Source: an uncultured Bacteroidales bacterium (GTDB lineage: Bacteria > Bacteroidota > Bacteroidia > Bacteroidales > UBA932). From it: DNA of 32,395 nt. The notes below the pieces were generated by a model, which was given only the letters and a program-made list of their open reading frames with translations, had not been told where the DNA came from and made no database searches. Shown here in pieces: positions 1-8,710 of the stretch. A program made the position numbers and the translations under genes. Where the stretch lies: NCBI GenBank assembly GCA_900319375.1, contig ONOI01000023.1, positions 1-32,395 of the forward strand, written 5' to 3'. Position 1 is the stretch's first letter; every line of letters starts with the position of its first letter.

Positions 1-137
1 AGCCTCCGGCGGAGGAGTTCCGGGAGGCGTCCGCGCGGTTCCTGGACCGGTTCCGGGAGGCCTGCCGCGCCTGCTCCGAATCCCGGACGGACGAACTACG
101 TTCATCTGATTGTAACGATTTCACCACGGAGGACTGA
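1..137 (+). CDS. 3' end of an unrecognised CDS (partial)
   Basis: An open frame enters from the left edge (first whole codon at base 3) and stops with TGA at 135-137. It encodes about 44 residues rich in Arg, Glu and Ala (for example FREASARFLDRFREACRACS), then a polar acidic tail. I do not recognise a family. The next ORF begins three bases after this stop, in the same frame, so the two pieces could once have been one protein interrupted by the TGA. They could equally be two neighbouring genes. Only the C-terminus is in view, so no function is offered. Confidence 0.4.
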   Translation, partial: PPAEEFREASARFLDRFREACRACSESRTDELRSSDCNDFTTED

Positions 138-140
138 ATC

Positions 141-300
141 ATGTTTCAGGGCAAAATGAAAGCCGTCACGTTCAGCTACGACGACGCGCTTGACGAGCTG
201 AACCGCTGCCTTCTTTTCAATAGTTGTAATCACAAGGCGCGTGCACTGAAGGCTGTCGTTCTTCGTAAGCTACAGGAAGGCAAGCAGAAAGGCGGACTTC
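141..300 (+). pseudogene. Remnant of a TPR-containing (DUF5107-like?) protein
   Basis: From ATG 141 the translation contains DDALDELNRCLL and then NHKARALKAVVLRKL. This is the shape of a tetratricopeptide-type helix pair (ALxxLNRCLLxNxxNxKARxLKAxxLRKL), as seen in the TPR part of large Bacteroidales DUF5107 proteins. The recognisable part is only about 45 residues. After about base 270 the frame loses family character and runs into DNA that encodes the 3' end of the opposite-strand lipoprotein. There is no complete domain on either side. I read it as a gene fragment left by a rearrangement. The family assignment is from memory of the motif and is weak; that it is a fragment is clearer. Confidence 0.35.
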
Positions 301-1384
301 AGATAGGCAGTTCGCAGGAACTGAACGAACCGCGCAGTTTGCGGACCCTTATCCTGAGAGGCGTATTGAAATCGTGTTCGATTATGCAGTACGAGGTAGT
401 ATCTCTGAGCTCTTTAGTGTTGTCCCAGTCATTCCAGATCGAGCGGTGTTTTCCGGCATCCGAACAAAGGGTTTCGAACGCATCCATTTCCTGCCACACG
501 CCGTCTTTGTAGTAATATACTGCATAGTCCTTACTGTAAAGGCAATCCTTGGAATAGACGGTCTGGAAGCGCTTCCTTACCGACTCGATAACCTTGCCTG
601 ACTGATGTTCTGTAAGAACGGCGCCTACGCTGTAGCTGCCGTCTTCAGGATAAGCGGACAGATCGACAGTAATGGATACGTCTACTCCGGGGCTGATGCC
701 CTGACTCAGTTCCAACGAAGGGAAGAAGGTTTTCTTGTCCAGGGTAAGGTTGAGGGCTGGAGTCCATGGCTCGTCGGCTCCGGGCGGAGGCAGGACGCTT
801 GCCGTCTTACTGTCCGGGCGGGCCATCATGACGCAGGGAGAAGCTACTATTTCGCTGACAAGAGAGTCTGAGAAAGCGTAGTATGTGTTGGTGCAGTTGT
901 CTATATTCAGTCTGGCATTGTCAAAACCGGAGGGCGCGTTGATTATATTCAGACTCACTACGGAACTGACTGGCCTGAAATGAGGTATGACTTTCTTTAC
1001 TGAGCCTTCTATGTCGAGGGCGGCCACCCAGAGGCCGTCGTTGAAGGTACGGGAATCTACTGTCTGAAGATTGTATGATCCGGACGGAGAACCCGAGGCA
1101 GAGGGGGAAAAGATGAAGGAATCAGGATTTTTGTATGCGAGCAACTTGACCTTATCTCCCGGCTTTACACTGAGATTGGGACATACGCTGACATCTTCAA
1201 TCTCGCAGACCGACACGCAGACATCGTCTCTGAATACCAGGGCTTTGCCGCAATATCCTACGAGTGCTTCGATAGACTGGGCATCAGGGCTGAGACTTAC
1301 GGTCTGCATACGCTCCTTATTACAGGAACACAGCAGGGATAACCCTGCGAGAAGTAGTGTTATTGATGTCATGTGTCTGGTCAT
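299..1384 (-). CDS. Cell-envelope lipoprotein of unknown function
   Basis: 361 codons. The N-terminus is a hydrophobic stretch ending in a lipobox (LLCSC, Cys21 or Cys17 if Met5 is the start), so the protein should be lipid-anchored. The remainder is beta-rich with no obvious enzyme motif. The section around RPVSSVVSLNIINAP followed by a long strand-rich half faintly recalls two-domain transthyretin-like FimB/Mfa2 fimbrial-anchor lipoproteins, but I would not assign it. It has several extra cysteines in the N-terminal half (VCVSVCEIEDVSVC). It is transcribed away from the forward PUL and shares a 227-bp intergenic region with it. A -7 box lies just upstream at 1406-1413. It may be an accessory surface protein of the locus or an unrelated neighbour. 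Confidence 0.7.
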   Translation of the reverse strand: MTRHMTSITLLLAGLSLLCSCNKERMQTVSLSPDAQSIEALVGYCGKALVFRDDVCVSVCEIEDVSVCPNLSVKPGDKVKLLAYKNPDSFIFSPSASGSPSGSYNLQTVDSRTFNDGLWVAALDIEGSVKKVIPHFRPVSSVVSLNIINAPSGFDNARLNIDNCTNTYYAFSDSLVSEIVASPCVMMARPDSKTASVLPPPGADEPWTPALNLTLDKKTFFPSLELSQGISPGVDVSITVDLSAYPEDGSYSVGAVLTEHQSGKVIESVRKRFQTVYSKDCLYSKDYAVYYYKDGVWQEMDAFETLCSDAGKHRSIWNDWDNTKELRDTTSYCIIEHDFNTPLRIRVRKLRGSFSSCELPI

Positions 1385-1405
1385 TATTAGTCTATATTAG
1401 ACTCT

Positions 1406-1413
1406 CAAAGATA
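1406..1413 (-). promoter_or_regulatory. Candidate -7 box (TATCTTTG) for the lipoprotein at 299-1384
   Basis: On the reverse strand this reads TATCTTTG, a match to the Bacteroidota -7 consensus TAnnTTTG, 22 nt upstream of the ATG. No clear TTTG is present at the expected -33 spacing, so the call rests on one element. Confidence 0.45.
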
Positions 1414-1548
1414 CTACTATTTTAAAGAATGCTTTGTGGAATTTTTAACGGAAAGAGGAAAAAAATGAGTAAATTGCGTTGAAATGTCGGTAAGGGGCTG
1501 TACGAATAATCCGTTATTTTTTCCACCGTCCTCCATTATTATATTAGG

Positions 1549-1556
1549 TACATTTG
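1549..1556 (+). promoter_or_regulatory. Candidate -7 box (TACATTTG) for the forward PUL operon
   Basis: TACATTTG matches TAnnTTTG and would start transcription near 1563, giving a leader of about 50 nt before ATG 1612. No convincing -33 TTTG is seen. This would fit a promoter that needs an activator such as the HTCS at 13156, but that link is inference. It is the only plausible promoter I see for the genes that follow. Confidence 0.45.
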
Positions 1557-1611
1557 TACTGCATTAAAAGCACATAAAAACACTTCAATAACTAACCAAC
1601 TTAATTTCACA

Positions 1612-3363
1612 ATGAAGAAAATTTCTTTTCTCATGATGCTTGCCTGCGGTATTTTCGCACTCGCATCCTGCGACAAGGAGGAAAAGGTTACCAATCCTGA
1701 GACTCCTATCGCATCCATCAGCGTTACGGTTGCCGGCGAAACCGTTCAGGGAGTCGTCGATGACGCAAACCGCAACGTAAAGTTCGTCTTCAATGAGGCG
1801 GAGTCTTTCTCAAGTTGCGACATTGACATTCAGGTAAACAAGGGCTGGGAACTCACCTACCCTACAACCCTTACCGGTGTCGATCTTCAGAGCACTCCTA
1901 CTCTCAACTTTAAGTCTCCCGAGGCTACAGTTGTGAAGTACAGCGTATCCTTCTCATCCAACGCAATCCCTATTCTCGATGCGACCAAGATCCAGGTGGA
2001 AGGCCTCGAGCCCGGCGAGAACATCAGCCTTGACAATGCGGCAAAGGTCATCACCGTCGTTTACGATGCGGCGAAGATCGATATGACCAATGTCACCATC
2101 ATCTTCAACCCCGGTGCTCTCCAGGAAGGCGTTCAGACCCCTGACGATCTTACCTATGACTTCACCGACGGAATGGAGCAGCCCCTCGTCCTCAAACTCG
2201 GCGGAGACCGTCCCTACACTCTCAAACTCGATGTGTCTTCTTACCTCAAGAAGGCTCCCGGCGCACTCGGATTCGTTGATGAGTCTGCCACCTACGGCGT
2301 AGACGGAGTGGAGGTTTACGGAACAGACTACATCACTGGTGTCCCTGTATTCTGCCTGACCACTATTTGGTGCCCTTCGAACCCCTTCAACTGGGATTAC
2401 GAGTGGCCCGATCTCGATGCAGGTGAGACCTACACTTACTCGGCAGACGTATTCTCCTTCCCCGGAGACTGGACAGAAGACCGTCCTAAGATGGATATCC
2501 ACGGCCGTGTAGCTATCGTTTACATCGACCAGGCCAAGTTCGCTGCCGACATCAAGGCCAACGTCGACTTCTCGAAGAAGATGGCCGATTTCAACAACGC
2601 TGTTGTAGTTACCGGTTGCAAGAAGGGTGATGTCATCAACTATATGGTCTACGATGAGAAGAACTTCGCAGACGAAGGTCAGGACGCACCTTGGAGAAAC
2701 TCCATCGGTATCAACGACGCCGGCAAGCTCTCCTTCAATTATGCAGCCGCCAAGGATGACGGACTCTATATCGTAGGAGTTCAGTCCGGATACGCTGCCG
2801 ATGTTGCAGGAGTCGTTGCTGACGCTACCGAGAAGTGGGATGTCAAGGACGCCGCTTGGGCTTACGTACAGGGTATCCGCGAGGGCAAGGCTCTCAAGGC
2901 TCTCGACATTGTCTACAACGACGGTTCGCAGTGGATGTCGATGCAGGGCGTCTGCGGTATGGGCTGGAACGGCTTCTATCACAAGAGGATCCTCATCGGC
3001 CAGACCTACGACAACAAGATCGCCCTTATGGTCAGCGGCGGTGGCGAAGACATCTGGGATGATCGTGCGGCCGCAAACCAGCCTAACCCCACCGACGGAT
3101 TTGACTGGGGCGACAGGTATGGCGCCGGCATCAAGGGCCTCTCGACTCCTCAGATGCTCTGGATCGCAAATGAACTCGGTTGGAGGAACGCCGCTCTTAT
3201 CTCTACCAGCGACGACCACGCCGATACCAGCATCCTTCCTAACATCAGGATCGGCGGCAAGGCTGTTATCCAGCAGGAGCAGGCTACTTACACTCCTGAT
3301 CTGTATGCCAACGACGCAGCAGACGTAACAGCTGCTTACTTCCTTACTTTCGATGCCCGTTAA
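1612..3363 (+). CDS. Surface lipoprotein with Ig-like N-terminus and NAGPA-like C-terminal region
   Basis: 583 aa, SPII signal with lipobox LASC (Cys20), then Asp-Lys-Glu-Glu, as in surface-exposed Bacteroidota lipoproteins. Residues about 30-210 look like two beta-sandwich repeats (DUF5018/SGBP-like). The C-terminal half follows the order seen in phosphodiester glycosidases (NAGPA/DUF2233): a segment around NNAVVVTG, a short strand before the core, then RILIGQTYDNKIALMVSGG, then a helix in LSTPQMLWIANELGW followed by AALISTSDDHADTS. In catalytic NAGPA members the last position reads about ALNLDGGGS. Here DGGGS is absent, so the domain may be a binding protein or use different residues. Its place as first gene of the operon, before susC, suggests a glycan-binding role. 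Lipoprotein call is firm; fold call is a hypothesis from motif order. Confidence 0.65.
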   Translation: MKKISFLMMLACGIFALASCDKEEKVTNPETPIASISVTVAGETVQGVVDDANRNVKFVFNEAESFSSCDIDIQVNKGWELTYPTTLTGVDLQSTPTLNFKSPEATVVKYSVSFSSNAIPILDATKIQVEGLEPGENISLDNAAKVITVVYDAAKIDMTNVTIIFNPGALQEGVQTPDDLTYDFTDGMEQPLVLKLGGDRPYTLKLDVSSYLKKAPGALGFVDESATYGVDGVEVYGTDYITGVPVFCLTTIWCPSNPFNWDYEWPDLDAGETYTYSADVFSFPGDWTEDRPKMDIHGRVAIVYIDQAKFAADIKANVDFSKKMADFNNAVVVTGCKKGDVINYMVYDEKNFADEGQDAPWRNSIGINDAGKLSFNYAAAKDDGLYIVGVQSGYAADVAGVVADATEKWDVKDAAWAYVQGIREGKALKALDIVYNDGSQWMSMQGVCGMGWNGFYHKRILIGQTYDNKIALMVSGGGEDIWDDRAAANQPNPTDGFDWGDRYGAGIKGLSTPQMLWIANELGWRNAALISTSDDHADTSILPNIRIGGKAVIQQEQATYTPDLYANDAADVTAAYFLTFDAR

Positions 3364-3380
3364 TAGGGACAAATGATTCC

Positions 3381-3416
3381 ATCAGGGCCAAGATGCGCCA
3401 GCAACTTGGCCCTGAT
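3381..3416 (+). terminator. 12-bp perfect hairpin between first PUL lipoprotein and susC1
   Basis: ATCAGGGCCAAG (3381-3392) and its exact complement CTTGGCCCTGAT (3405-3416) enclose a 12-nt loop, followed by TTAT. The stem is strong but the T tract is short, so it could be a partial (read-through) terminator or a hairpin protecting the 3' end of the upstream lipoprotein mRNA. It lies 17 nt after that stop codon and 19 nt before the susC1 start. It would allow the lipoprotein to be expressed at a higher level than the transporter genes. Confidence 0.65.
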
Positions 3417-3435
3417 TTATAACAGAAAAATCTGA

Positions 3436-6400
3436 ATGAAAAAAACACTGTGGACCATCCTCCTTGTGTTTCTCTGCCTGACTGCCCTTGCGGCTCCGGA
3501 CATAGAATACAGAGGAAAGGTAATCGATGCCGGAACCGGCGAGCCGCTTGCCGGCGCGTCGGTGATTGTCAAGGGCACACTCATAGGCGCGATTACAGAT
3601 AACGACGGACAGTTTGTTCTTCCAGTCCCCTCGGATGTGAAGAATATAGTGCTCGAAGTCTCATACATCAGCTATTCGACCCTCGAGGTCAAGCCTGCGT
3701 CCCGTACCGGGCTTGTATTCCAACTGTCAGATGACCAGAATTTTCTGGAAGCTGTACAGATAGTTGCCTACGGCTCACAGAGAAAGACTTCAATTACGGG
3801 AGCCATTACCTCCATCGGTACCGAAGAACTCCTTAAGTCTCCTTCGGGAAGCGTAGCCAACTCCCTTGCCGGAGCCCTTACCGGCATCTCATCAATCCAG
3901 TCCTCCGGTCAGCCGGGTGCGGAAGACCCTGTCATCTACGTCAGAGGCTCCGGATCGCTTACCAATCAGGCCTCGATGCCTCTTATCCTCGTAGACGGCG
4001 TAGAGCGTTCGTTCTTCCAGATGGATCCGAACGAAATCGCAAACATCACCGTCCTTAAGGACGCCGCCTCTACAGCCGTATTCGGCGTTCGCGGCGCCAA
4101 CGGCGTCATCCTCGTTACTACCAACCGCGGAGAACAAGGCAAGGCAAAAATCAATTTCAGCTCTTCCTTCGGCGTGACTCAGCCCCTTCGTCACCTTACT
4201 ACAACGACCAGCTACGAACACGCCAAGATCTTTACGGAAGCCCAGCTTTCCGATAACCTTTATGCGGAAAACACTCCACTCACCTTCTCTGAGATGGCGA
4301 CGGAGATGTTCCGCACGGGTGCAGACCCTATAATGTTTCCCAACGTCAACTGGGACGAATACATTTTCAACAAACTCTCTTTCCAGACCCAGCACAACAT
4401 AACCGTTTCCGGCGGTGCGGAGAGGGTCAGGTACTTCGTTTCCTTCGGTTACCTCTATCAGGACGGTATGCTGAAGAGTTTCGAAAACTACAATTCGAAC
4501 TATACTTACAACAGATACAACTACAGAGCTAATGTCGATGTAGACATCACCCCGACTACCCTGCTCAAGATAAACATCGGCGGAAGGGTAGGAATACGCC
4601 ACGAACCCAACGGCTATGGCAGCAACATCTGGCAGTACATCACCTGGTGTACGCCTTACTCCAGCCCGGGTTTCATCGACGGCCACTTTACCAAACCTAT
4701 CCTGGGAGACTTCATCCCCATCGATACGGGTATGTCCGGAATAGATCTTTACTACGGTTACGGCTACAACGAAGAGACGGCCAATACCCTCAACCTCGAC
4801 CTTCAGCTCTCCCAGAACCTTGATTTCATCACAAAGGGCCTCAGCGCGAGCATCAAGGGCGCGGTAAACTCCAACTACAGCCTCTATGTCAACAGGACTC
4901 CTACCGCCGCTACATCGCGCTGGCAGGGCGTCAACTACAAAGGCCACTACACCCAGCCTGGAATGAAGATGGACAACCCGATGTATGACAATACCCACGT
5001 CTTCATCACTTCCGGCGTAGAACATCTCGACGAGCCTCTTTCCTACGCCTCTTATTCCGGAAGGGGCAGGGACTGGTACCTTGAGGGCAGCCTCAACTAT
5101 TCCCGCAAGTTCGGGGAGCATGAAGTAAACGGACTTCTCCTCTACAACCAGTCAAAGTCTTACTATCCTTCCTATTTTACCGAGATTCCTACCGCGTACG
5201 TAGGCTACGTAGGGCGTATTACCTATAATTATAAGAGAAAGTACCTTGCAGACTTCAATGTCGGTTACAACGGCTCCGAGAACTTCGCTCCCGGCTATCG
5301 CTATGGCTTCTTCCCCGCCGGTTCGGTGGGCTGGGTAATAAGCGCCGAGCCCTGGATGGAGGGAGCCAGCAATGTGGTCGATTTCCTTAAGGTAAGAGCG
5401 TCTTACGGTCTTGTAGGTAACGACAAATACAGCGGTGCACGTTTCCTCTATCTTAACGGATCGTGGAACCCCGCCCACGACGATTCCCGCTTCGGCAACT
5501 GGGGTACCTGGCAGTTCGGCTCGCTCTACAGCGGAACGATGCTTCAGGACGCCATAGAAAATGCTGTCGGCAACCCTATCGTCTCCTGGGAAAAATGTCT
5601 CAAGCAGAACTACGGTATCGACGTAGTACTGTTCGGGCAGAAACTCTCCATCACGGCAGACTACTTCCGCGAACACCGCTACGACATCCTTTCTACCCGC
5701 AATACCCTGCCGGACATAGCCGATATCAGCCTGCCGATGCTCAATCTCGGTATTGTAGACAACCACGGCTATGAGCTTTCGACTTCCTGGAACCACAAAA
5801 TCAATTCTGATTTCAGCTACCACATCACCGGCAACCTCTCCTTCTCCCGCAACAAGATAATCTATATGGACGAAGTCGAGCCCAACGAGCCTTATATGGC
5901 CCAGACGGGGCGCAGCACCGGCCTCTCCTACGGACTTATCTTCGACCGTTATCTCAACGAGGGCGATTTCAACGAGGCCAACGAACTCCTGACCACGGAA
6001 AAAGGCGGAACCCTCCCCAGCATCACCCTCGGTAACCCCCGTCCCGGCGACGCCATGTTCAAGGACCTGAACCACGACGGCAAGATCGACGGCGACGACT
6101 GTACCTTCTTCGGTTACGGCCAGAGGCCCGAGTATGTAGCCGGCCTTATCACCGGATTCAACTGGAAGAACTTCGGAGTATCCGTTCAGTTTACGGGTGC
6201 CTGGAACGCTTCCCGCCAGCTCGGTATCGAGTATATGGAGCCTTACGGAATGACTAATACCAGAGGCCTTCTGAAGTACCTTGCAGACGGAAGGTGGACC
6301 CCCGAGAACCAGAATTCCCGCTTCCCCCGTATCACCTTCCTCAACAAGAACTGGTATACGATGTCCTCGAACATCTGGCTGATGGACGCTTCATACCTTC

Positions 6401-6639
6401 GTCTGAAGAATATCGAGCTTTCATATACCTTCAACAACATCGCTATTATGAAACGCCTCGGCATCAGCTCGATGAGGGCTTATGTCAGCGGATACAACCT
6501 TCTGACCCTCTTCTCGGATCTCGCCGATATCGACATAGACCCTGAGGAGCAGACCGGTTCTGCCAACGCAAACGGCGAGTACATCTACAAGTATCCTAAT
6601 GTAAGGATCTTCAATGCCGGATTCAACATCTCATTCTAA
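3436..6639 (+). CDS. SusC-like TonB-dependent outer-membrane transporter (SusC1)
   Basis: 1067 aa, the usual SusC size. A Sec signal peptide (MKKTLWTILLVFLCLTALAA) is followed by a carboxypeptidase-D regulatory-like domain at about 25-100 (GKVIDAGTGEPLAGASVIVKG) and a plug domain with the family motifs LVDGVERSFF (near 186) and ITVLKDAASTAVFGVRGANG. A 22-strand barrel follows, ending in a terminal Phe (NISF). A DLNHDGKIDGDD calcium-loop-type motif lies near residue 878, common in SusC proteins. It would import oligosaccharides using TonB energy with the SusD encoded next. susD1 follows after 15 nt. The exact ligand cannot be inferred. Confidence 0.95.
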   Translation: MKKTLWTILLVFLCLTALAAPDIEYRGKVIDAGTGEPLAGASVIVKGTLIGAITDNDGQFVLPVPSDVKNIVLEVSYISYSTLEVKPASRTGLVFQLSDDQNFLEAVQIVAYGSQRKTSITGAITSIGTEELLKSPSGSVANSLAGALTGISSIQSSGQPGAEDPVIYVRGSGSLTNQASMPLILVDGVERSFFQMDPNEIANITVLKDAASTAVFGVRGANGVILVTTNRGEQGKAKINFSSSFGVTQPLRHLTTTTSYEHAKIFTEAQLSDNLYAENTPLTFSEMATEMFRTGADPIMFPNVNWDEYIFNKLSFQTQHNITVSGGAERVRYFVSFGYLYQDGMLKSFENYNSNYTYNRYNYRANVDVDITPTTLLKINIGGRVGIRHEPNGYGSNIWQYITWCTPYSSPGFIDGHFTKPILGDFIPIDTGMSGIDLYYGYGYNEETANTLNLDLQLSQNLDFITKGLSASIKGAVNSNYSLYVNRTPTAATSRWQGVNYKGHYTQPGMKMDNPMYDNTHVFITSGVEHLDEPLSYASYSGRGRDWYLEGSLNYSRKFGEHEVNGLLLYNQSKSYYPSYFTEIPTAYVGYVGRITYNYKRKYLADFNVGYNGSENFAPGYRYGFFPAGSVGWVISAEPWMEGASNVVDFLKVRASYGLVGNDKYSGARFLYLNGSWNPAHDDSRFGNWGTWQFGSLYSGTMLQDAIENAVGNPIVSWEKCLKQNYGIDVVLFGQKLSITADYFREHRYDILSTRNTLPDIADISLPMLNLGIVDNHGYELSTSWNHKINSDFSYHITGNLSFSRNKIIYMDEVEPNEPYMAQTGRSTGLSYGLIFDRYLNEGDFNEANELLTTEKGGTLPSITLGNPRPGDAMFKDLNHDGKIDGDDCTFFGYGQRPEYVAGLITGFNWKNFGVSVQFTGAWNASRQLGIEYMEPYGMTNTRGLLKYLADGRWTPENQNSRFPRITFLNKNWYTMSSNIWLMDASYLRLKNIELSYTFNNIAIMKRLGISSMRAYVSGYNLLTLFSDLADIDIDPEEQTGSANANGEYIYKYPNVRIFNAGFNISF

Positions 6640-6645
6640 AGGAGG
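6638..6645 (+). promoter_or_regulatory. Strong Shine-Dalgarno site ahead of susD1
   Basis: AAAGGAGG overlaps the susC1 stop codon and sits 9 nt before ATG 6655. It is the best anti-16S match among the start sites of this operon. Most other starts here have none, as is usual in Bacteroidota, and it supports this start. Confidence 0.6.
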
Positions 6646-6654
6646 AACATTCTG

Positions 6655-8697
6655 ATGAAAAAGCATATTTACAGACTTATATTTGCTTCGCTGCTCATTG
6701 GAAGCGCTATTTCCTGCAGCGACCTCAAGTTTGGAGACGCTTTCCTCGAGAAAGCTCCGGGAGTGGATGTTACCATCGATACCATCTTCTCCTCGAAGAT
6801 GTACGCCGAGCGCGCCCTGGTATCCGCCTACGCTACAATGAGGGTAGGTTATCCCATCCACAACAGCGCCTGGCCCCTGGGCTCGCAGTGGCAGTTCAAT
6901 ACAGACGGAAACTACGACCGCGGCTGCAGCCAGCTGGACAACGATAATTTCGATGCTATTACAGACCTGATGGTCTCTCATAATTCCTGGCAGAGCGGAG
7001 CCCAGCTCTACTACGCCGGAAACTACAGCGCCGATTCGGAGAACGGCCTGAATTCCTGGACGAAGATGGCCTTCATCCCGAGTACCGAAAACAACTGGAC
7101 CGGAATCAGAAAGGCTTTCCTCTATATTGAGAATGTAGACAAGGTGCCCGATATGACCGAAGAGGAAAAGATGGTCGGAAAGGGCGAGTGTTATGTAATA
7201 ATCGCATCACACTACCTCGACATGTTCCGCAATTTCGGCGGAATCCCCCTTCTCAAGAGCTCGGTCGCGGCAGACAACGTAATGTCCTACGACTTCTCGA
7301 GGCAGACTGCCCAGGAGACCCTGGATTACATACTCGAATGTCTCGAAAAGGCCGAGACGATGCTCCCCTGGACGGTCACTCCCGAGCGTGACGGCCACCT
7401 CACGAAGGCCTCGGCAATGGGCCTGAAGATCCGCGCGCTGCTCTTCGCGGCGAGCCCGATCTTCAATGCGAACGCGCCTTACAACCCCAACACCCCGGTC
7501 GCGAAGAAAGCTAACGCCACCCATGTCAATGCGAGCGAAATACCGCAGATGTACTGGTTCGGAGGCTATGACCCTGCACGCTGGCAGGCAGTAGTAGACG
7601 CCTGCGAGGACTTCCTTGCCGAGAATGAGGCTGGCGGCAATCCCTACAAGCTCATCCAGGCCGAAGGGACTACCGTAGAGGACTATAGAAGCGCATGGAA
7701 CACCTGCTATGCAGACCGTTACAACGGCGAGATCCTTATCCAGACCGGGCGTCATTACCCCACCTTCGCAGATACATACCTGAGGTGTTATTTCGGAGTC
7801 TCCGACGACCACGGCAACACGGGCCGCGGCTACGGCGGCGGATGTATCACGCTCAACTTCGTGGACCTGTTTACCAAGACAGACGGAACCAAGGCCCTCT
7901 ATACGGACTGGCTCGGAGGAGCGGATAAGGTCAGCAAGATCGAAAACGATCCCTTCCGCGACCGTGACCCCCGCCTCTATGAGTCAGTGATGATCATCGG
8001 CGACCATTTCCGCGGACGCCCGGCCGAGATGTGGATAGGCGGACTGGAGCGCAGCTCGGAGGAAAGCAACAGAGCCCTTACGGGTTTCTGCTCCAGGAAG
8101 TACATCTGGGACTACAACGACGAGACCTTCATGAACCGTCCGTCCAATTACTCATATCTCAGACTTCCTGAGATCTACCTTACCTATGCAGAGGCTCTCA
8201 ATGAGACCGGCCATAAAGCCGAGGCCTACGACTGGCTAAACAAGGTCCGCGAAAGGGTCGGCCTTCCGAAGATGGACGACGCCCTTCTCGCCCAGGTCCA
8301 GACAGCCTCTCAGTACCACACTTACGACGAGCCTCTCCAGGGCGATGCGAAACTCCGCGAGGAAATCCTTGACGAAAGGGCCCGTGAGCTCTATTTCGAG
8401 GAGAACAGGTGGTACGACATAGTTCGCTGGAAGCGCGAAGATATCTTCAAGAAAAAGTTATACGGAATCAAGATCAGTATCGCAGACGGAGTCCGCACCC
8501 AGGACACCAACAACGACGGTCTTGTCAACGAAGAAGACGACATAGATGCCTTCGCGTCAACCTTCACCTATTCTCTCCCTTATGCGGAGAACGACAGGTA
8601 TTGGGCTACACATTGGGATACGAAATGGTATCTGAGCGCCTTCCCTACCTCAGAACTCAACAAGGGATACGGACTTGTACAGAACCCCGGATGGTAG
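6655..8697 (+). CDS. SusD-like surface glycan-binding lipoprotein (SusD1)
   Basis: 680 aa with lipobox SAISC (Cys21), placing it on the outer face of the outer membrane as the lid of SusC1. The N-terminal TPR-like SusD fold is recognisable (SSKMYAERALVSAYATM; ECYVIIASHYLDMFRNFGGIPLL). The C-terminal RagB/SusD region carries the family motifs LRLPEIYLTYAEALNETG, KVRERVGLP, ILDERARELYFEENRWYDIVRWKR and a final LNKGYGLVQNPGW. A DTNNDGLVNEEDD calcium-loop-like motif lies before the end. It is somewhat longer than many SusD proteins. It binds the target glycan and delivers it to SusC1. Confidence 0.95.
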   Translation: MKKHIYRLIFASLLIGSAISCSDLKFGDAFLEKAPGVDVTIDTIFSSKMYAERALVSAYATMRVGYPIHNSAWPLGSQWQFNTDGNYDRGCSQLDNDNFDAITDLMVSHNSWQSGAQLYYAGNYSADSENGLNSWTKMAFIPSTENNWTGIRKAFLYIENVDKVPDMTEEEKMVGKGECYVIIASHYLDMFRNFGGIPLLKSSVAADNVMSYDFSRQTAQETLDYILECLEKAETMLPWTVTPERDGHLTKASAMGLKIRALLFAASPIFNANAPYNPNTPVAKKANATHVNASEIPQMYWFGGYDPARWQAVVDACEDFLAENEAGGNPYKLIQAEGTTVEDYRSAWNTCYADRYNGEILIQTGRHYPTFADTYLRCYFGVSDDHGNTGRGYGGGCITLNFVDLFTKTDGTKALYTDWLGGADKVSKIENDPFRDRDPRLYESVMIIGDHFRGRPAEMWIGGLERSSEESNRALTGFCSRKYIWDYNDETFMNRPSNYSYLRLPEIYLTYAEALNETGHKAEAYDWLNKVRERVGLPKMDDALLAQVQTASQYHTYDEPLQGDAKLREEILDERARELYFEENRWYDIVRWKREDIFKKKLYGIKISIADGVRTQDTNNDGLVNEEDDIDAFASTFTYSLPYAENDRYWATHWDTKWYLSAFPTSELNKGYGLVQNPGW

Positions 8698-8710
8698 ACT
8701 ATCTTAAGAA

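Noticed and set aside
374-871. Small forward frames inside the reverse lipoprotein gene
   Set aside because: Shadows of the lipoprotein gene; no promoter, no signal peptide and no family.
1954-3372. 472-codon open frame on the reverse strand, opposite the first PUL lipoprotein
   Set aside because: It is antisense to a gene with a signal peptide and recognisable domains; its translation has no known motif and reflects the codon bias of the forward gene.
3892-6075. Long reverse-strand frames opposite susC1
   Set aside because: They lie wholly inside a clear SusC gene, have no start signals and low-complexity Val/Glu/Arg-rich translations typical of antisense shadows.
6067-6102. EF-hand-like loops (e.g. 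DLNHDGKIDGDD) as calcium-sensor domains
   Set aside because: Single loops of this type are ordinary in SusC, SusD and GH3 proteins; they probably bind structural calcium.
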